This document shows, in pieces, positions 45,957 through 54,458 of a stretch of DNA of 64,000 nucleotides. Each line of letters starts with the position of its first letter. Positions within the stretch are counted from its first letter, which is position 1. Below the pieces are notes generated by a model that saw nothing but the letters and a program-made list of their open reading frames with translations, was not told the DNA's origin and did not search any database. The stretch lies in contig NZ_AP019810.1 of NCBI RefSeq assembly GCF_013394305.1, positions 2,494,001 to 2,558,000 on the forward strand. Direction: 5' to 3'. The stretch is from Enterococcus mundtii. GTDB lineage: Bacteria; Bacillota; Bacilli; Lactobacillales; Enterococcaceae. The translations under genes were made by a program, and so were the position numbers.

Positions 45957-48659
45957 ATGAACGAAAGACAGGAAGAAATCTTGGATTTACTTACGGAAAA
46001 TCATAAAGGATTGACAGCAACGGATGTTGCGAAGCAATTAGAGATTGATCGTAGTAATGCAAGTCGTTATCTAAGTGATTTATATAAAGCGCATTACATC
46101 GTGAAAAGCACTGGCAGACCTGTAGTTTATTCTATGCCTCCCAAAAAAATAGCTTCAGATAAAGTTCATGTGGACGCTTCTACACAAGTCACTTTTGAAA
46201 CCCTAGTAGGGGAGAATGAATCATTAAAAGTAAGTATCCAACAGGCTAAAGCAGCGATTTTATATCCGCCAAGAGGATTGCATACGATTATTTTTGGGGA
46301 GACAGGAACAGGGAAATCGATGTTTGCTGAATGTATGTACCATTTTGCAATCGATTCGGAAATGCTTTCTCCAGATGCCCCATTTATTTCATTTAATTGT
46401 GCAGATTATGCGCAAAACCCACAGTTGTTGTTTGGACATATCTTCGGAATAAAAAAAGGTGCTTATACAGGTGCAACACAAGATAGCCAAGGTTTGATGG
46501 CTAAAGCAGATGGGGGGATCTTATTTTTAGATGAGATCCATCGCTTACCTCCAGAAGGGCAAGAGATGCTCTTCACGTTTATCGACAAAGGCGTTTATCG
46601 CCCATTAGGGGAGAGCGCACAAGTCCATGAGGCGTCTGTTCAGATCATCGGAGCAACGACAGAATCATCTGAAAGTTTTTTGACGACATTTAACCGCAGG
46701 ATACCGATGGCAATCACTTTGCCAAATCTGGCCTCTCGTTCATTAGATGAGCGGTATGAAATCATTTCCTTGTTTATCAAGCAAGAAGCGAATCGCTTGA
46801 ATCAGCGGATCGATATTGAAAAAGAAGCGATTTTAGCTTTTATGTTATACGACGCAGAGGGAAATATCGGGCAAGTGAAACGTGACCTGAAATTAGTCTG
46901 TGCTAAGTCATTCCTTCATTATCGTATGCACCAAGAAGAAAAATTAGTCATTCGAAAAGAAGAGTTATCCCTGCAAGTCCAAAAAGGATTATTACGAATC
47001 AAAGAAGTCCCTGAACGATTAGATCGCTTCATGGATAGTAAGAGTCAATATTTGACATTTGAGCCAGGATTCGCTGATGTGGTTTGGTCTCGGGACCCAG
47101 AAAGAAACATGCAAGTGTACAATGATATTGAAGAAAAGGTGATGTCACTTTCTGAAACGGGTGGCGAAAATATTGATCTTGAGGCGTTGATCTCGAAAGA
47201 TGTCGATGCCTATTTTCAAACGTATGTAAAAGAATTGACGAAAAGTACGATCCCTAAAGATTTACTTCCAGAAGACATCTGGCGTTTGACAAATGAGCTA
47301 TACGATGTTGCTGAGAAACGACTAGACCGAATCTATAATCAAAAAGCACGCTTTGCCTTTGCCTTACATTTGCAAAGTACATTGGATCGTGTGAAAGATG
47401 GACATATGATCGTTCATCCAGACTTGAATAATATACGAAAGAAGTTCAAAAAAGAATTTCAAGTTGCAATCGATTTGTCTACGATCATTGAAGAAGATCA
47501 ACAATTAGAGATACCATTTGATGAAATTGGCTTTATCAGTATGTTTTTATCGATCAACCTCGGAGAAAGTGAACCAGTCAAAGAAAATAAAGTCGACGTG
47601 TTAGTCTTGATGCACGGGCGACAAACCGCTTCAAGTATGTTGGAGATGGCGCAAGCTTTACTCGGAACAACGATCGGTCAAGCGTTCAATATGCCATTAG
47701 AGATGGAAGTTCAATCCATGTACGAAGAAGTATTGAAATATGTAAAGAATCGTCAAAGCAATTTAACAAATGGGTTGATTTTACTGACTGATATGGGTTC
47801 ACTGAATACATTCAGCGATTTGATCTATGAAGAGACGGGGATACGTACAAAAGCAATTACGATGACCAGTACCATGATCGTCATCGAAGCAATCCGGATG
47901 GCAAATGTTGGTAGAAGCTTAGAAGATATCTACCAAAGTATCCAAATGTCTTTTGAATCGATTGTCAAAGATCAATTTAAAATCGAAAAGCAGGAAATGA
48001 ACGAACGGAAAAAAGCAGTGATCGTGACTTGCTTTACTGGAGAAGGGGTGGCAGCAAAACTGTATCAACGAATTGTGCCCGTTATCAATCAGGATAAAGT
48101 TGAAGTGATCCAAATGCAGTTTTTGGAACGTGAATCATTTAAACGCCACATTGATGCGTTATTGGAAGAATATGAGATCAAGGCGATTGCCGGAACTGTT
48201 GAGGTAGATTATCAAAATATCCCATTCTTCTCTGCCTATGACGTATTCGATGATGAAAAACTCAATACATTGAAACGCATCGCAGATGACGAAGTTCCGA
48301 CAGCGAAAATTGTTGATTCATTAAAAGACTCATTGAATGCGATATCATCTGTTGAACGTTTGATTCAAGCTTTGCAAAAAGCGGTCCAACAAATCCAAGC
48401 AGACTTATCGATCATCGTTGAACCAGGTGTGGATACGGGTATCGTGATCCATGTTGCTTTTTTGATTGATGGTCTAATCAAACATGAAAAATTGCGTACA
48501 TTTGATGATTTCCCCATTTTTGCAAAAATGTATCGCTTAGAAATGGATATTGTTCGAACGAATTTGATCGGGATCGAACGTAAATATGGTGTGAAAATCC
48601 CAGAACATGAAATTGCTTTTATCACACAAATGTTTATAGAAAATAAAATAAAAAAATGA
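45957..48659 (+). CDS. lpoR: LevR-type sigma-54 activator of a cellobiose-type PTS operon
   Basis: The 900-residue protein contains, in order, a winged helix (1-65), an AAA+ domain with Walker A GETGTGKS near 113, GAYTGAT near 167, and Walker B GGILFLDE, a PRD (about 415-540), an EIIA-Man-like domain with phospho-His553 in LMHGRQTASS, an EIIB-like stretch with Cys in VTCFTGEG, and a second PRD with His in VIHVAFLIDG. It would open the sigma-54 promoter at 48752 and be tuned by PTS phosphorylation. In E. faecalis the gene in this place is lpoR; the symbol is by position and is tentative. AAAGGAGAG precedes the ATG. Confidence 0.9.
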   Translation: MNERQEEILDLLTENHKGLTATDVAKQLEIDRSNASRYLSDLYKAHYIVKSTGRPVVYSMPPKKIASDKVHVDASTQVTFETLVGENESLKVSIQQAKAAILYPPRGLHTIIFGETGTGKSMFAECMYHFAIDSEMLSPDAPFISFNCADYAQNPQLLFGHIFGIKKGAYTGATQDSQGLMAKADGGILFLDEIHRLPPEGQEMLFTFIDKGVYRPLGESAQVHEASVQIIGATTESSESFLTTFNRRIPMAITLPNLASRSLDERYEIISLFIKQEANRLNQRIDIEKEAILAFMLYDAEGNIGQVKRDLKLVCAKSFLHYRMHQEEKLVIRKEELSLQVQKGLLRIKEVPERLDRFMDSKSQYLTFEPGFADVVWSRDPERNMQVYNDIEEKVMSLSETGGENIDLEALISKDVDAYFQTYVKELTKSTIPKDLLPEDIWRLTNELYDVAEKRLDRIYNQKARFAFALHLQSTLDRVKDGHMIVHPDLNNIRKKFKKEFQVAIDLSTIIEEDQQLEIPFDEIGFISMFLSINLGESEPVKENKVDVLVLMHGRQTASSMLEMAQALLGTTIGQAFNMPLEMEVQSMYEEVLKYVKNRQSNLTNGLILLTDMGSLNTFSDLIYEETGIRTKAITMTSTMIVIEAIRMANVGRSLEDIYQSIQMSFESIVKDQFKIEKQEMNERKKAVIVTCFTGEGVAAKLYQRIVPVINQDKVEVIQMQFLERESFKRHIDALLEEYEIKAIAGTVEVDYQNIPFFSAYDVFDDEKLNTLKRIADDEVPTAKIVDSLKDSLNAISSVERLIQALQKAVQQIQADLSIIVEPGVDTGIVIHVAFLIDGLIKHEKLRTFDDFPIFAKMYRLEMDIVRTNLIGIERKYGVKIPEHEIAFITQMFIENKIKK

Positions 48660-48667
48660 TTGAAATT

Positions 48668-48706
48668 ACACAGTGCACACACTAACAATTAGTGTGTGCA
48701 CTGTGT
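48668..48706 (+). terminator. 18-bp palindrome after the activator gene
   Basis: ACACAGTGCACACACTAA pairs perfectly with its complement (48668-48685 with 48689-48706; loop CAA), then TTTGC. The T-tract is short, so it may be a weak terminator, an activator site, or both. It matches the design of the palindrome at 273-313. Confidence 0.6.
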
Positions 48707-48751
48707 TTGCTTGATTAGTGTTGTGAAAACGCTATTTTACCTATTTAGTGT
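48679..48751 (+). promoter_or_regulatory. Candidate upstream activator sites, four TTAGTGT copies
   Basis: TTAGTGT occurs at 48689-48695, 48715-48721 and 48745-48751, and inverted at 48679-48685. The repeats sit within 75 bases upstream of the sigma-54 promoter and share the TAGTGT core with the sites at 283-348. Binding by the LevR-type activator is inferred. Confidence 0.4.
48724..48737 (+). promoter_or_regulatory. Possible cre (CcpA) site
   Basis: TGAAAACGCTATTT matches 12 of 14 positions of TGWNANCGNTNWCA, failing at the final CA. It lies between the activator sites and the -24 element, a place where CcpA could repress. Confidence 0.35.
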
Positions 48752-48768
48752 TTGGCATGCTTCTTGCA
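48752..48768 (+). promoter_or_regulatory. Sigma-54 (-24/-12) promoter of the cellobiose-type PTS operon
   Basis: TTGGCAT (48752-48758), five bases, then TTGCA (48764-48768) matches the sigma-54 consensus, with GG and GC in register. The first gene starts 43 bases downstream. Confidence 0.9.
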
Positions 48769-48810
48769 TTATAGTTATAGTGTAAAACCAAATTTAAAGG
48801 AGTGGAAAAA

Positions 48811-49128
48811 ATGGAGAAAAAAACAATCATGTTAGTATGTTCTGCAGGAATGAGTACAAGTTTATTAGTAACAAAAATGCAAAAAGCAGCAGAAGAAAAA
48901 GGAATGGAAGCAGATATCTTTGCGGTTTCAGCTTCAGATGCTGACAATAACCTTGAATCAAAAAATGTAGATGTTCTATTATTAGGTCCACAAGTTCGCT
49001 TTATGAAAGCACAATTTGAACAAAAATTAGCGCCAAAAGGAATTCCATTGGATGTTATCAATATGCAAGATTATGGCATGATGAACGGTGCAAAAGTACT
49101 TGAACAAGCTGAAAAATTAATGAAATAA
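48811..49128 (+). CDS. PTS lactose/cellobiose-family IIB component
   Basis: The 105-residue protein has the phospho-Cys10 in LVCSAGMSTSLLV, typical for IIB of the lactose/cellobiose class. It passes phosphate from IIA to the incoming sugar. The ATG at 48811 is eight bases after AAAGGAG; the GTG at 48802 overlaps the box. It is the first gene of the sigma-54 operon. In E. faecalis the corresponding operon is called lpo; the sugar is not known from sequence. Confidence 0.94.
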   Translation: MEKKTIMLVCSAGMSTSLLVTKMQKAAEEKGMEADIFAVSASDADNNLESKNVDVLLLGPQVRFMKAQFEQKLAPKGIPLDVINMQDYGMMNGAKVLEQAEKLMK

Positions 49129-49154
49129 TCAATCGTGAAGCTGGAGGTAGAATA

Positions 49155-49475
49155 GTGGAAGATCAACAAAATCTAGAAGCCATCATGGGATTGATCATGT
49201 ATGGTGGAAATGCAAAAAGCGATGCAATGGAAGCGATTTCCGCGGCGAAAAAAGGAGATTTTGATTTAGCGGAGCAAAAAATCCGCGATGCTGAAGCCTC
49301 TCTGGTAGAAGCGCATCATTCACAAACTCAAATGCTCACGCAAGAAGCACAAGGAAATCATATGCAAGTAACGCTGTTGACTGTGCATAGTCAAGATCAC
49401 TTGATGACATCGATCGCATTTACAGACCTTGCAAAAGAAATCATTGATTTATATCGTAGAACTTACGTTGAATAA
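49155..49475 (+). CDS. PTS lactose/cellobiose-family IIA component
   Basis: The 106-residue three-helix protein has the conserved phosphorylated His in TLLTVHSQDHLM and GNAKSDAMEAISAAKKGDF near the start. It begins with GTG at 49155 after CTGGAGGT. It takes phosphate from HPr and gives it to IIB. Confidence 0.94.
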   Translation: MEDQQNLEAIMGLIMYGGNAKSDAMEAISAAKKGDFDLAEQKIRDAEASLVEAHHSQTQMLTQEAQGNHMQVTLLTVHSQDHLMTSIAFTDLAKEIIDLYRRTYVE

Positions 49476-49584
49476 CCATAACACTTCTTTTTTGAACGGA
49501 AGAAGAAAAAAATTTTTGAACGGATTTTTTTTATTTGGTATAAGGAGTTATTCTTTATATAAAAACTTATAGGAGGAAGTAATA

Positions 49585-51045
49585 ATGAATGGATTAACAA
49601 GTTGGATGGAAAAATACATCCTTCCAGTTGCCGGAAGAATCGGCGCGCAAAAGCACTTAGTGGCATTGCGTGACGCTTTTATCGGTACGATGCCTGCAAC
49701 AATGGCTGGATCAGTAGCTGTAATGATCAACGCAATTATTCGTGATTTACCACAGCAATTTATTAGTACGTATGCTGACAGCTTAGCAGCAGACAAAGGT
49801 TTTTTTGCTGTATTGAATGTGATCATCGGCATCAATGGGTTCGTTTGGAATGGTACCTTAGCGATCGCCGGACTGATCTTTGCCTTTTCATGGGGATATA
49901 ATTTAGCCCGTGCATATGGCGTGAATGATTTAGCAGGAGGGATCGTTGGTTTAGCAACACTGATCCAAGGAATCGCTTTTGGCCCGTCATTATCAGCTGC
50001 ATTGAATGTCAATGTTCCACAAAATGTGGCAGATGCGATTAATGGCTCGGAAATTGGGGCAACGATTGCTGATGGCACTCTATCAGTTGGTTTGTGGGGA
50101 TGGTTGAAATTAGATCATTTAAACGGTAACGCCTACTTTACAGTAATGATCATGGGTGCAATCTCTGTTATCATTTTCTGTAAATTGATGCTTGCTAATA
50201 TCACGATCAAAATGCCTGACTCAGTACCACCCGCAGTTTCTAAAGCATTTGCAGCAATCCTACCAGCAACGATTTCATTATATGTCATCGCTATCATTAA
50301 TTATGTTGTTGGACGTGTGGCAGATGGTCAACTGATCATTGATTTAGTACAAAAATATATTGCAGAACCTTTCTTAGGCTTATCACAAGGTATTGGTGCT
50401 GTATTAATCGTTACGATCTTCGTTCAGATTTTCTGGTTCTTTGGTATCCATGGTCCGAACGTATTAGCACCAGTATTAGAAGGTATTTGGGGTCAAGCAC
50501 AATTGATCAACATCGATATCTTCCAAAAAGGTTACAATGGCAAAACAGGAACACCTGCAGTATTAGATGCGATTGAAGATGGTAAAGCTTACATGTGGGT
50601 ACGTGGCTCATTTGATGCGTTTGCATGGTTTGGTGGATCAGGTGGAACAATCGTTCTATTGATCGCTATCTTACTATTATCAAAACGTGCAGACTACTTG
50701 ACTGTAGCAAAACTTTCGATTGGACCTGGTATCTTCAATATCAATGAACCAGTGATGTTTGGTTTACCAATCGTCTTGAATGCGATCATGTTTATCCCAT
50801 TCTTGGTTGCGCCGGTTGTTGCAACAACAATTGGTTGGGTAGCTACTTATCTAGGATTAGTCGCACCGGTATCCCAACAAGTGACTTGGGTCGTCCCACC
50901 GTTCTTGCTATCGTTCCTTGCAACAGGGGCAGACTGGCGGGCGCCGATTGTCACATTAGTATGTATGGTTGTGACCTTCCTGATCTGGGCACCATTTGTG
51001 ATGTCAGCAAATAAAATGGATCCAGCAGCAGGAGAACCTAAATAA
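49585..51045 (+). CDS. PTS cellobiose-family IIC permease
   Basis: The 486-residue polytopic protein has the IIC start (LTSWMEKYILPVAGRIGAQKHLVALRDAF), FWFFGIHGPNVLAPVLEGIW, and SIGPGIFNINEPVMFGLPIVLN, which are typical of the cellobiose class. At 486 residues it is longer than common CelB proteins (about 440-450), with an insertion in the middle. TAGGAGG precedes the start. The gap of 109 bases to the IIA gene holds a direct repeat of TTTTTGAACGGA. Confidence 0.93.
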   Translation: MNGLTSWMEKYILPVAGRIGAQKHLVALRDAFIGTMPATMAGSVAVMINAIIRDLPQQFISTYADSLAADKGFFAVLNVIIGINGFVWNGTLAIAGLIFAFSWGYNLARAYGVNDLAGGIVGLATLIQGIAFGPSLSAALNVNVPQNVADAINGSEIGATIADGTLSVGLWGWLKLDHLNGNAYFTVMIMGAISVIIFCKLMLANITIKMPDSVPPAVSKAFAAILPATISLYVIAIINYVVGRVADGQLIIDLVQKYIAEPFLGLSQGIGAVLIVTIFVQIFWFFGIHGPNVLAPVLEGIWGQAQLINIDIFQKGYNGKTGTPAVLDAIEDGKAYMWVRGSFDAFAWFGGSGGTIVLLIAILLLSKRADYLTVAKLSIGPGIFNINEPVMFGLPIVLNAIMFIPFLVAPVVATTIGWVATYLGLVAPVSQQVTWVVPPFLLSFLATGADWRAPIVTLVCMVVTFLIWAPFVMSANKMDPAAGEPK

Positions 51046-51050
51046 TCAGT

Positions 51051-51105
51051 TGAAGTAGGGGCTATGGGCGATGACGATCCGTCAAATCCCTAGCCCTCGC
51101 TTCAT
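51051..51105 (+). other. Long intercistronic hairpin in the PTS operon
   Basis: TGAAGTAGGGGCTA-GGG can pair with CCCTAGCCC...CTTCA around a loop of about 20 bases. There is no T-tract. It may stabilise the upstream mRNA or reduce expression of the following small genes. Confidence 0.45.
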
Positions 51106-51153
51106 TCGAGTGAAACTAAAAGTAATCAATAAAAAAAGAAAAGAGGAGAACAA

Positions 51154-51375
51154 ATGATTTCAATCGCTAGTGCTATGCAACAAGATGCAATCAAAGAATT
51201 ATTAGAAGGATACAACGAAGAAGGCATGACCTTTACATTCAAAGAAAAACAAGGAATCAAATTATTCTTTGAAACAAGTGCAGAAGATAAAGAAGCAGCT
51301 GCCAAAACAGCAAAAGAATTGATCAAAGCTCAACCATGGGGCACGGTATTATATTTCCAAGCAGCAGCAGTCTAA
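51154..51375 (+). CDS. Uncharacterized 73-residue protein in the PTS operon
   Basis: I do not recognise this small protein. It is soluble and charged, with a helix-strand-helix look: AMQQDAIKELLEGYNEEGMTFTFKE, then GIKLFFETSAEDKEAAAKTAKELIKAQPWGTVLYFQAAAV. AAGAGGAG precedes the ATG, so it is a real gene. It is followed by two further small genes and its place suggests an accessory role in uptake of the operon's sugar. Confidence 0.75.
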   Translation: MISIASAMQQDAIKELLEGYNEEGMTFTFKEKQGIKLFFETSAEDKEAAAKTAKELIKAQPWGTVLYFQAAAV

Positions 51376-51398
51376 GAAACAAGATAAGGGTGGTTCAA

Positions 51399-51581
51399 AT
51401 GATAAAAAATGGATTGTTTTTGTGTAGTATTGGTTCACTGATCATACTATATAGTTTAAATCCGGGAACACAACAATATGACATTTATAGTATGGTCACT
51501 GGGTTGTTTTTTGCAGGACTAGGGATTTACTTCTTTTTAAAAGGTAAGAAAAAAGAAGAAGCAAAGGAGAAAAAGAACTAA
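51399..51581 (+). CDS. Small two-helix membrane protein
   Basis: The 60-residue product has two membrane helices (GLFLCSIGSLIILYSL and MVTGLFFAGLGIYFFL) and a Lys/Glu-rich tail. The ATG at 51399 follows AGGGTGG; the frame extends upstream over the end of the previous gene, which is unlikely to be coding there. The stop overlaps the next start (TAATG). No family was recognised. Confidence 0.7.
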   Translation: MIKNGLFLCSIGSLIILYSLNPGTQQYDIYSMVTGLFFAGLGIYFFLKGKKKEEAKEKKN

Positions 51582-51994
51582 TGGAAATAATTAAAACACT
51601 AAACATTCCGGCATCGTTTTTCTATGATAAAGTGATGGATTCTGTTCTTTTTGATGTCCGCAAAGCCACTGGGAAATCAGTGACACGCAAACAATTAAAG
51701 AATCTTGAATACGTCAAACAATTCTCTCAAAATAATCGTGCACGCATTATCATTGAGGAAGTCATTGATAACCAATCTTATAAATTTCGTACCTCAACGA
51801 CTAAAAATGATTTTGTCGTTCATTATCAAATCAAACCAATTGATGAAAAATCGTGTGAAGTCCACTATACAGAACAAATGGAATCACACGGTATGTTGCA
51901 GAAAATGAATGATATGATCTTAGGAACGATGTTGATGTATTTTAAAAAGAGACGTTTTAAAAAGATGCTAGGGATGATTGAAGAATCCTATTAA
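51581..51994 (+). CDS. DUF3284 family protein
   Basis: The 137-residue protein starts MEIIKTLNIPASFFYDKVMDSV and has a Bet v1/START-like pattern of strands ending in a long helix (MNDMILGTMLMYFKKRRFKKMLGMIEE). DUF3284 members are often located with lactose/cellobiose PTS genes. The function is unknown. It is the last gene before the terminator at 52088. Confidence 0.8.
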   Translation: MEIIKTLNIPASFFYDKVMDSVLFDVRKATGKSVTRKQLKNLEYVKQFSQNNRARIIIEEVIDNQSYKFRTSTTKNDFVVHYQIKPIDEKSCEVHYTEQMESHGMLQKMNDMILGTMLMYFKKRRFKKMLGMIEESY

Positions 51995-52087
51995 AAGAGG
52001 ATGGTAAATCAAATCGTCCATCCAAGAGGATAACTAATGATCAAAATAAGAATAAGTTGTGGAAACAACGTTTGGATCAAAAAAATG

Positions 52088-52142
52088 AAGCGCTAAAAAC
52101 CAAAATCGTTTGTTCTATTTTGGCTTTTTAGCGCTATTTTTT
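52088..52142 (+). terminator. Terminator of the cellobiose-type PTS operon
   Basis: AGCGCTAAAAA-CCAAAAT pairs with ATTTTGG-TTTTTAGCGCT with one bulge, followed by six T. Confidence 0.88.
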
Positions 52143-52192
52143 GTAAATCATTTTTTGAGAGATACTACTTTGTGAAAGTAATGAAGGTCCGC

Positions 52193-52222
52193 TTGCTATT
52201 ATAAAGAAAATAATAGTACAAT
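52193..52222 (+). promoter_or_regulatory. Promoter of the Eis-like gene
   Basis: TTGCTA (52193-52198), an 18-base spacer and TACAAT (52217-52222) precede the gene by 32 bases. Confidence 0.6.
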
Positions 52223-52254
52223 TGGTATAGATATTTAAAGGGAGAAGGGAAAGT

Positions 52255-53433
52255 ATGACGAATGTTATAAAAGAATTAGGGAACCAAGCGCTAGAAGAAA
52301 TGTACGCTTTAGCAACCTATGCTTTTAATTCACAAGATACAGACGAACGACGTGAACGATTTAAAATGATTGTTGAGAATTCATGGAACTACGGCTTTTT
52401 AGATCCAGAGGGCCATTTGACAAGTCAAGTAATGGCCACACCTTTTTCAGTGGATTTCTATGGAAAAAATTACTTGATGGCTGGGATTGGATACGTTGCT
52501 TCCTATCCTGAAGCGCGAGGACAGGGCGGTATCAATCGGATCATGGAAAAAATCCTTGAAGACTGTCGAGAAAGAAATGTCACGCTGTCTTATCTAGCAC
52601 CATTTTCTTATCCTTTTTATCGTCGCTATGGCTACGAACAATTATTTGATCGAATCAGCTATGAGTTGGCGAGCCGTGATATGCCAGCTGTAAAGAAAAC
52701 AACTGGTTATATGAAACGGACAAGTTTTGAAGAATCAGTGGATGCCATACGATCCATTTATACAAATATGCCGGAGAGTACGCGAGGCGGTTTGGTCCGA
52801 GAAGAATGGTGGTATTCCTACAAGTTTAAACAACGAAAAGAGAATCAATATGCACTGTATTACGACCGTGAGGGGAATGCTACAGGATATGTCGTTTATA
52901 AATTAGCCGCCCCTACATTTATCATCGTCGAAATGGGTTATCTGAATCATGAAGCATTGAAAGGATTGATGCGTTTCATTGGTTCGCATAGTGGCGCATT
53001 TGATTCGTTTGAGTATACATGTGGTTTTTCTGGCTACAGTAAAAATTATTTATTGGATAATCCATTTGCTAAAACCACGATCACGCCTTATATGATGGGA
53101 AGAATCGTAGATGTTGAGAAATTTATGCAGACTTATCCATTCCGACATGCAATCAACTTTTCTATCCATGTGACAGAAGATCCGTATGCAAAATGGAACG
53201 AAGGATTTTTTGATATTTCTTATGTCAATGGAGTACTTGAAGTAAAGAAAGTCCAACAGACAGAATTACCTGTGGTCAGTGGAACGATTCAAAGCTTGAC
53301 ACAATTATTGTTAGGATATCAAACAGTTGAAGAGCTTGATTTCCATGAAAAAATCAAAGTAGAAGGCGCATTGGTGGCTGAACTTAGTCAATCACTGCCT
53401 AATCAACAACCAATTCTCAATGATTATTTCTGA
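52255..53433 (+). CDS. Eis-like GNAT family N-acetyltransferase
   Basis: The 392-residue protein has an N-terminal GNAT domain with acetyl-CoA loop VASYPEARGQGGINRIM, a second GNAT-like middle domain, and a C-terminal sterol-carrier-like domain, as in the Eis family. Eis enzymes acetylate amines, including aminoglycosides in mycobacteria; the natural substrate in enterococci is not known. GGGAGAAGGG precedes the start. Confidence 0.9.
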   Translation: MTNVIKELGNQALEEMYALATYAFNSQDTDERRERFKMIVENSWNYGFLDPEGHLTSQVMATPFSVDFYGKNYLMAGIGYVASYPEARGQGGINRIMEKILEDCRERNVTLSYLAPFSYPFYRRYGYEQLFDRISYELASRDMPAVKKTTGYMKRTSFEESVDAIRSIYTNMPESTRGGLVREEWWYSYKFKQRKENQYALYYDREGNATGYVVYKLAAPTFIIVEMGYLNHEALKGLMRFIGSHSGAFDSFEYTCGFSGYSKNYLLDNPFAKTTITPYMMGRIVDVEKFMQTYPFRHAINFSIHVTEDPYAKWNEGFFDISYVNGVLEVKKVQQTELPVVSGTIQSLTQLLLGYQTVEELDFHEKIKVEGALVAELSQSLPNQQPILNDYF

Positions 53434-53467
53434 GTGAAGACAATCAGATGATAGGAGGAACATAGAA

Positions 53468-53746
53468 ATGGAAGCAATGACGAATTGTCAAAGTTGTGGA
53501 ATGTCACTTGATTCAGTTGAGATTTTAGGGACAAACAAAAACAATAGCAAGAGTGAAGAATATTGCATTTACTGCTACAAAGATGGCGCATTTTTAACTG
53601 ATTGTACAATGGATGAAATGATTGAAGAGAGTGTCCAGCACATGAATGAATCAGGCATGCTGAAAGAACAAGGCAAGACAAAGGAAGAAGCACGTGAATT
53701 CATGCATCAATTTTTCCCAGATTTAAAAAGGTGGAAACATCAATAA
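53468..53746 (+). CDS. Putative zinc-ribbon protein
   Basis: The 92-residue protein has four Cys in two pairs (CQSCG and CIYC) and YKDGAFLTDCTMDEMIE, the pattern of the putative zinc-ribbon family PF12674. A helical C-terminal half follows. It is small, soluble and of unknown function. ATAGGAGG precedes the ATG; it lies 34 bases after the Eis-like gene and may be co-transcribed. Confidence 0.85.
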   Translation: MEAMTNCQSCGMSLDSVEILGTNKNNSKSEEYCIYCYKDGAFLTDCTMDEMIEESVQHMNESGMLKEQGKTKEEAREFMHQFFPDLKRWKHQ

Positions 53747-53936
53747 AGTTTATTCCAATAGCAAAAAATGGATGCTACCTCATTATCGAATAAAATGACT
53801 TCACATAATGTATTTGGTAATAAGTAAAAAATGGAATTTTATTTTTGTCGCTATTTTTTAAAGAGCAGAAATATAATAGGGGATTGTGACTTGAGGGATC
53901 TCATGATTATTAAAACTGAATAAACAGTGTCCATAA

Positions 53937-53993
53937 GAAATAAGCCCGTCCCCCAAAATACAAGAACAAATTTCTGGGGAGCGGGCTTATTTC
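53937..53993 (-). terminator. Terminator downstream of tRNA-Arg
   Basis: GAAATAAGCCCG-CCCC pairs with GGGG-CGGGCTTATTTC around a loop of about 25 bases. It ends the minus-strand tRNA transcript and could act in both directions. Confidence 0.75.
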
Positions 53994-54037
53994 TCGGAGC
54001 TGAACATCACTATCACAAACTCATGATAAGTTTAAGA

Positions 54038-54111
<74 letters not shown>

Positions 54112-54127
54112 AAGCATCAATACTATT

Positions 54128-54156
54128 ATTTTAGCGCTTTGAAGGCATACATGCAA
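54128..54156 (-). promoter_or_regulatory. Promoter of tRNA-Arg
   Basis: On the minus strand TTGCAT, a 17-base spacer and TAAAAT lie 17 bases before the tRNA 5' end. Confidence 0.7.
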
Positions 54157-54233
54157 GCTGATTTTTAGAGCAAAACGTTTCCAATAAAGGAATCCTGAGT
54201 GGTAGAATGAGGGTGATAAAGGGGGTTTTGATT

Positions 54234-54398
54234 ATGTCTGATAAGCCAAAAGAAGAAGTAATTGCAGAACGTTTAGATGAAGCAAAAAGAGAACGTGAAG
54301 AAATTACGAAAGAGGCAATCCAAAAACACGAAGAAGAAAAACCTGTAGAAAAAGAAAGTCGCAAATTTACGTTTACTAAAAAAGAAGATTTATTATAA
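54234..54398 (+). CDS. Small charged protein, uncharacterized
   Basis: The 54-residue product is nearly all helix-forming and charged (KPKEEVIAERLDEAKRERE, ITKEAIQKHEEEK) with a basic, Phe-containing end (RKFTFTKKEDLL). The ATG at 54234 follows GGGGG, an acceptable ribosome site; a longer in-frame start has none. No family was recognised. Confidence 0.6.
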   Translation: MSDKPKEEVIAERLDEAKREREEITKEAIQKHEEEKPVEKESRKFTFTKKEDLL

Positions 54399-54411
54399 AC
54401 ATATCTATGGA

Positions 54412-54454
54412 AAAACAAAAAAAGTTCTGGGATTTCCAGATCTTTTTTTGTTTT
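54412..54454. terminator. Bidirectional terminator between convergent genes
   Basis: AAAACAAAAAAAG--CTGG pairs with CCAG--CTTTTTTTGTTTT around a short loop. It serves the plus-strand gene ending at 54398 and the minus-strand aminopeptidase. Confidence 0.9.
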
Positions 54455-54458
54455 ATTA

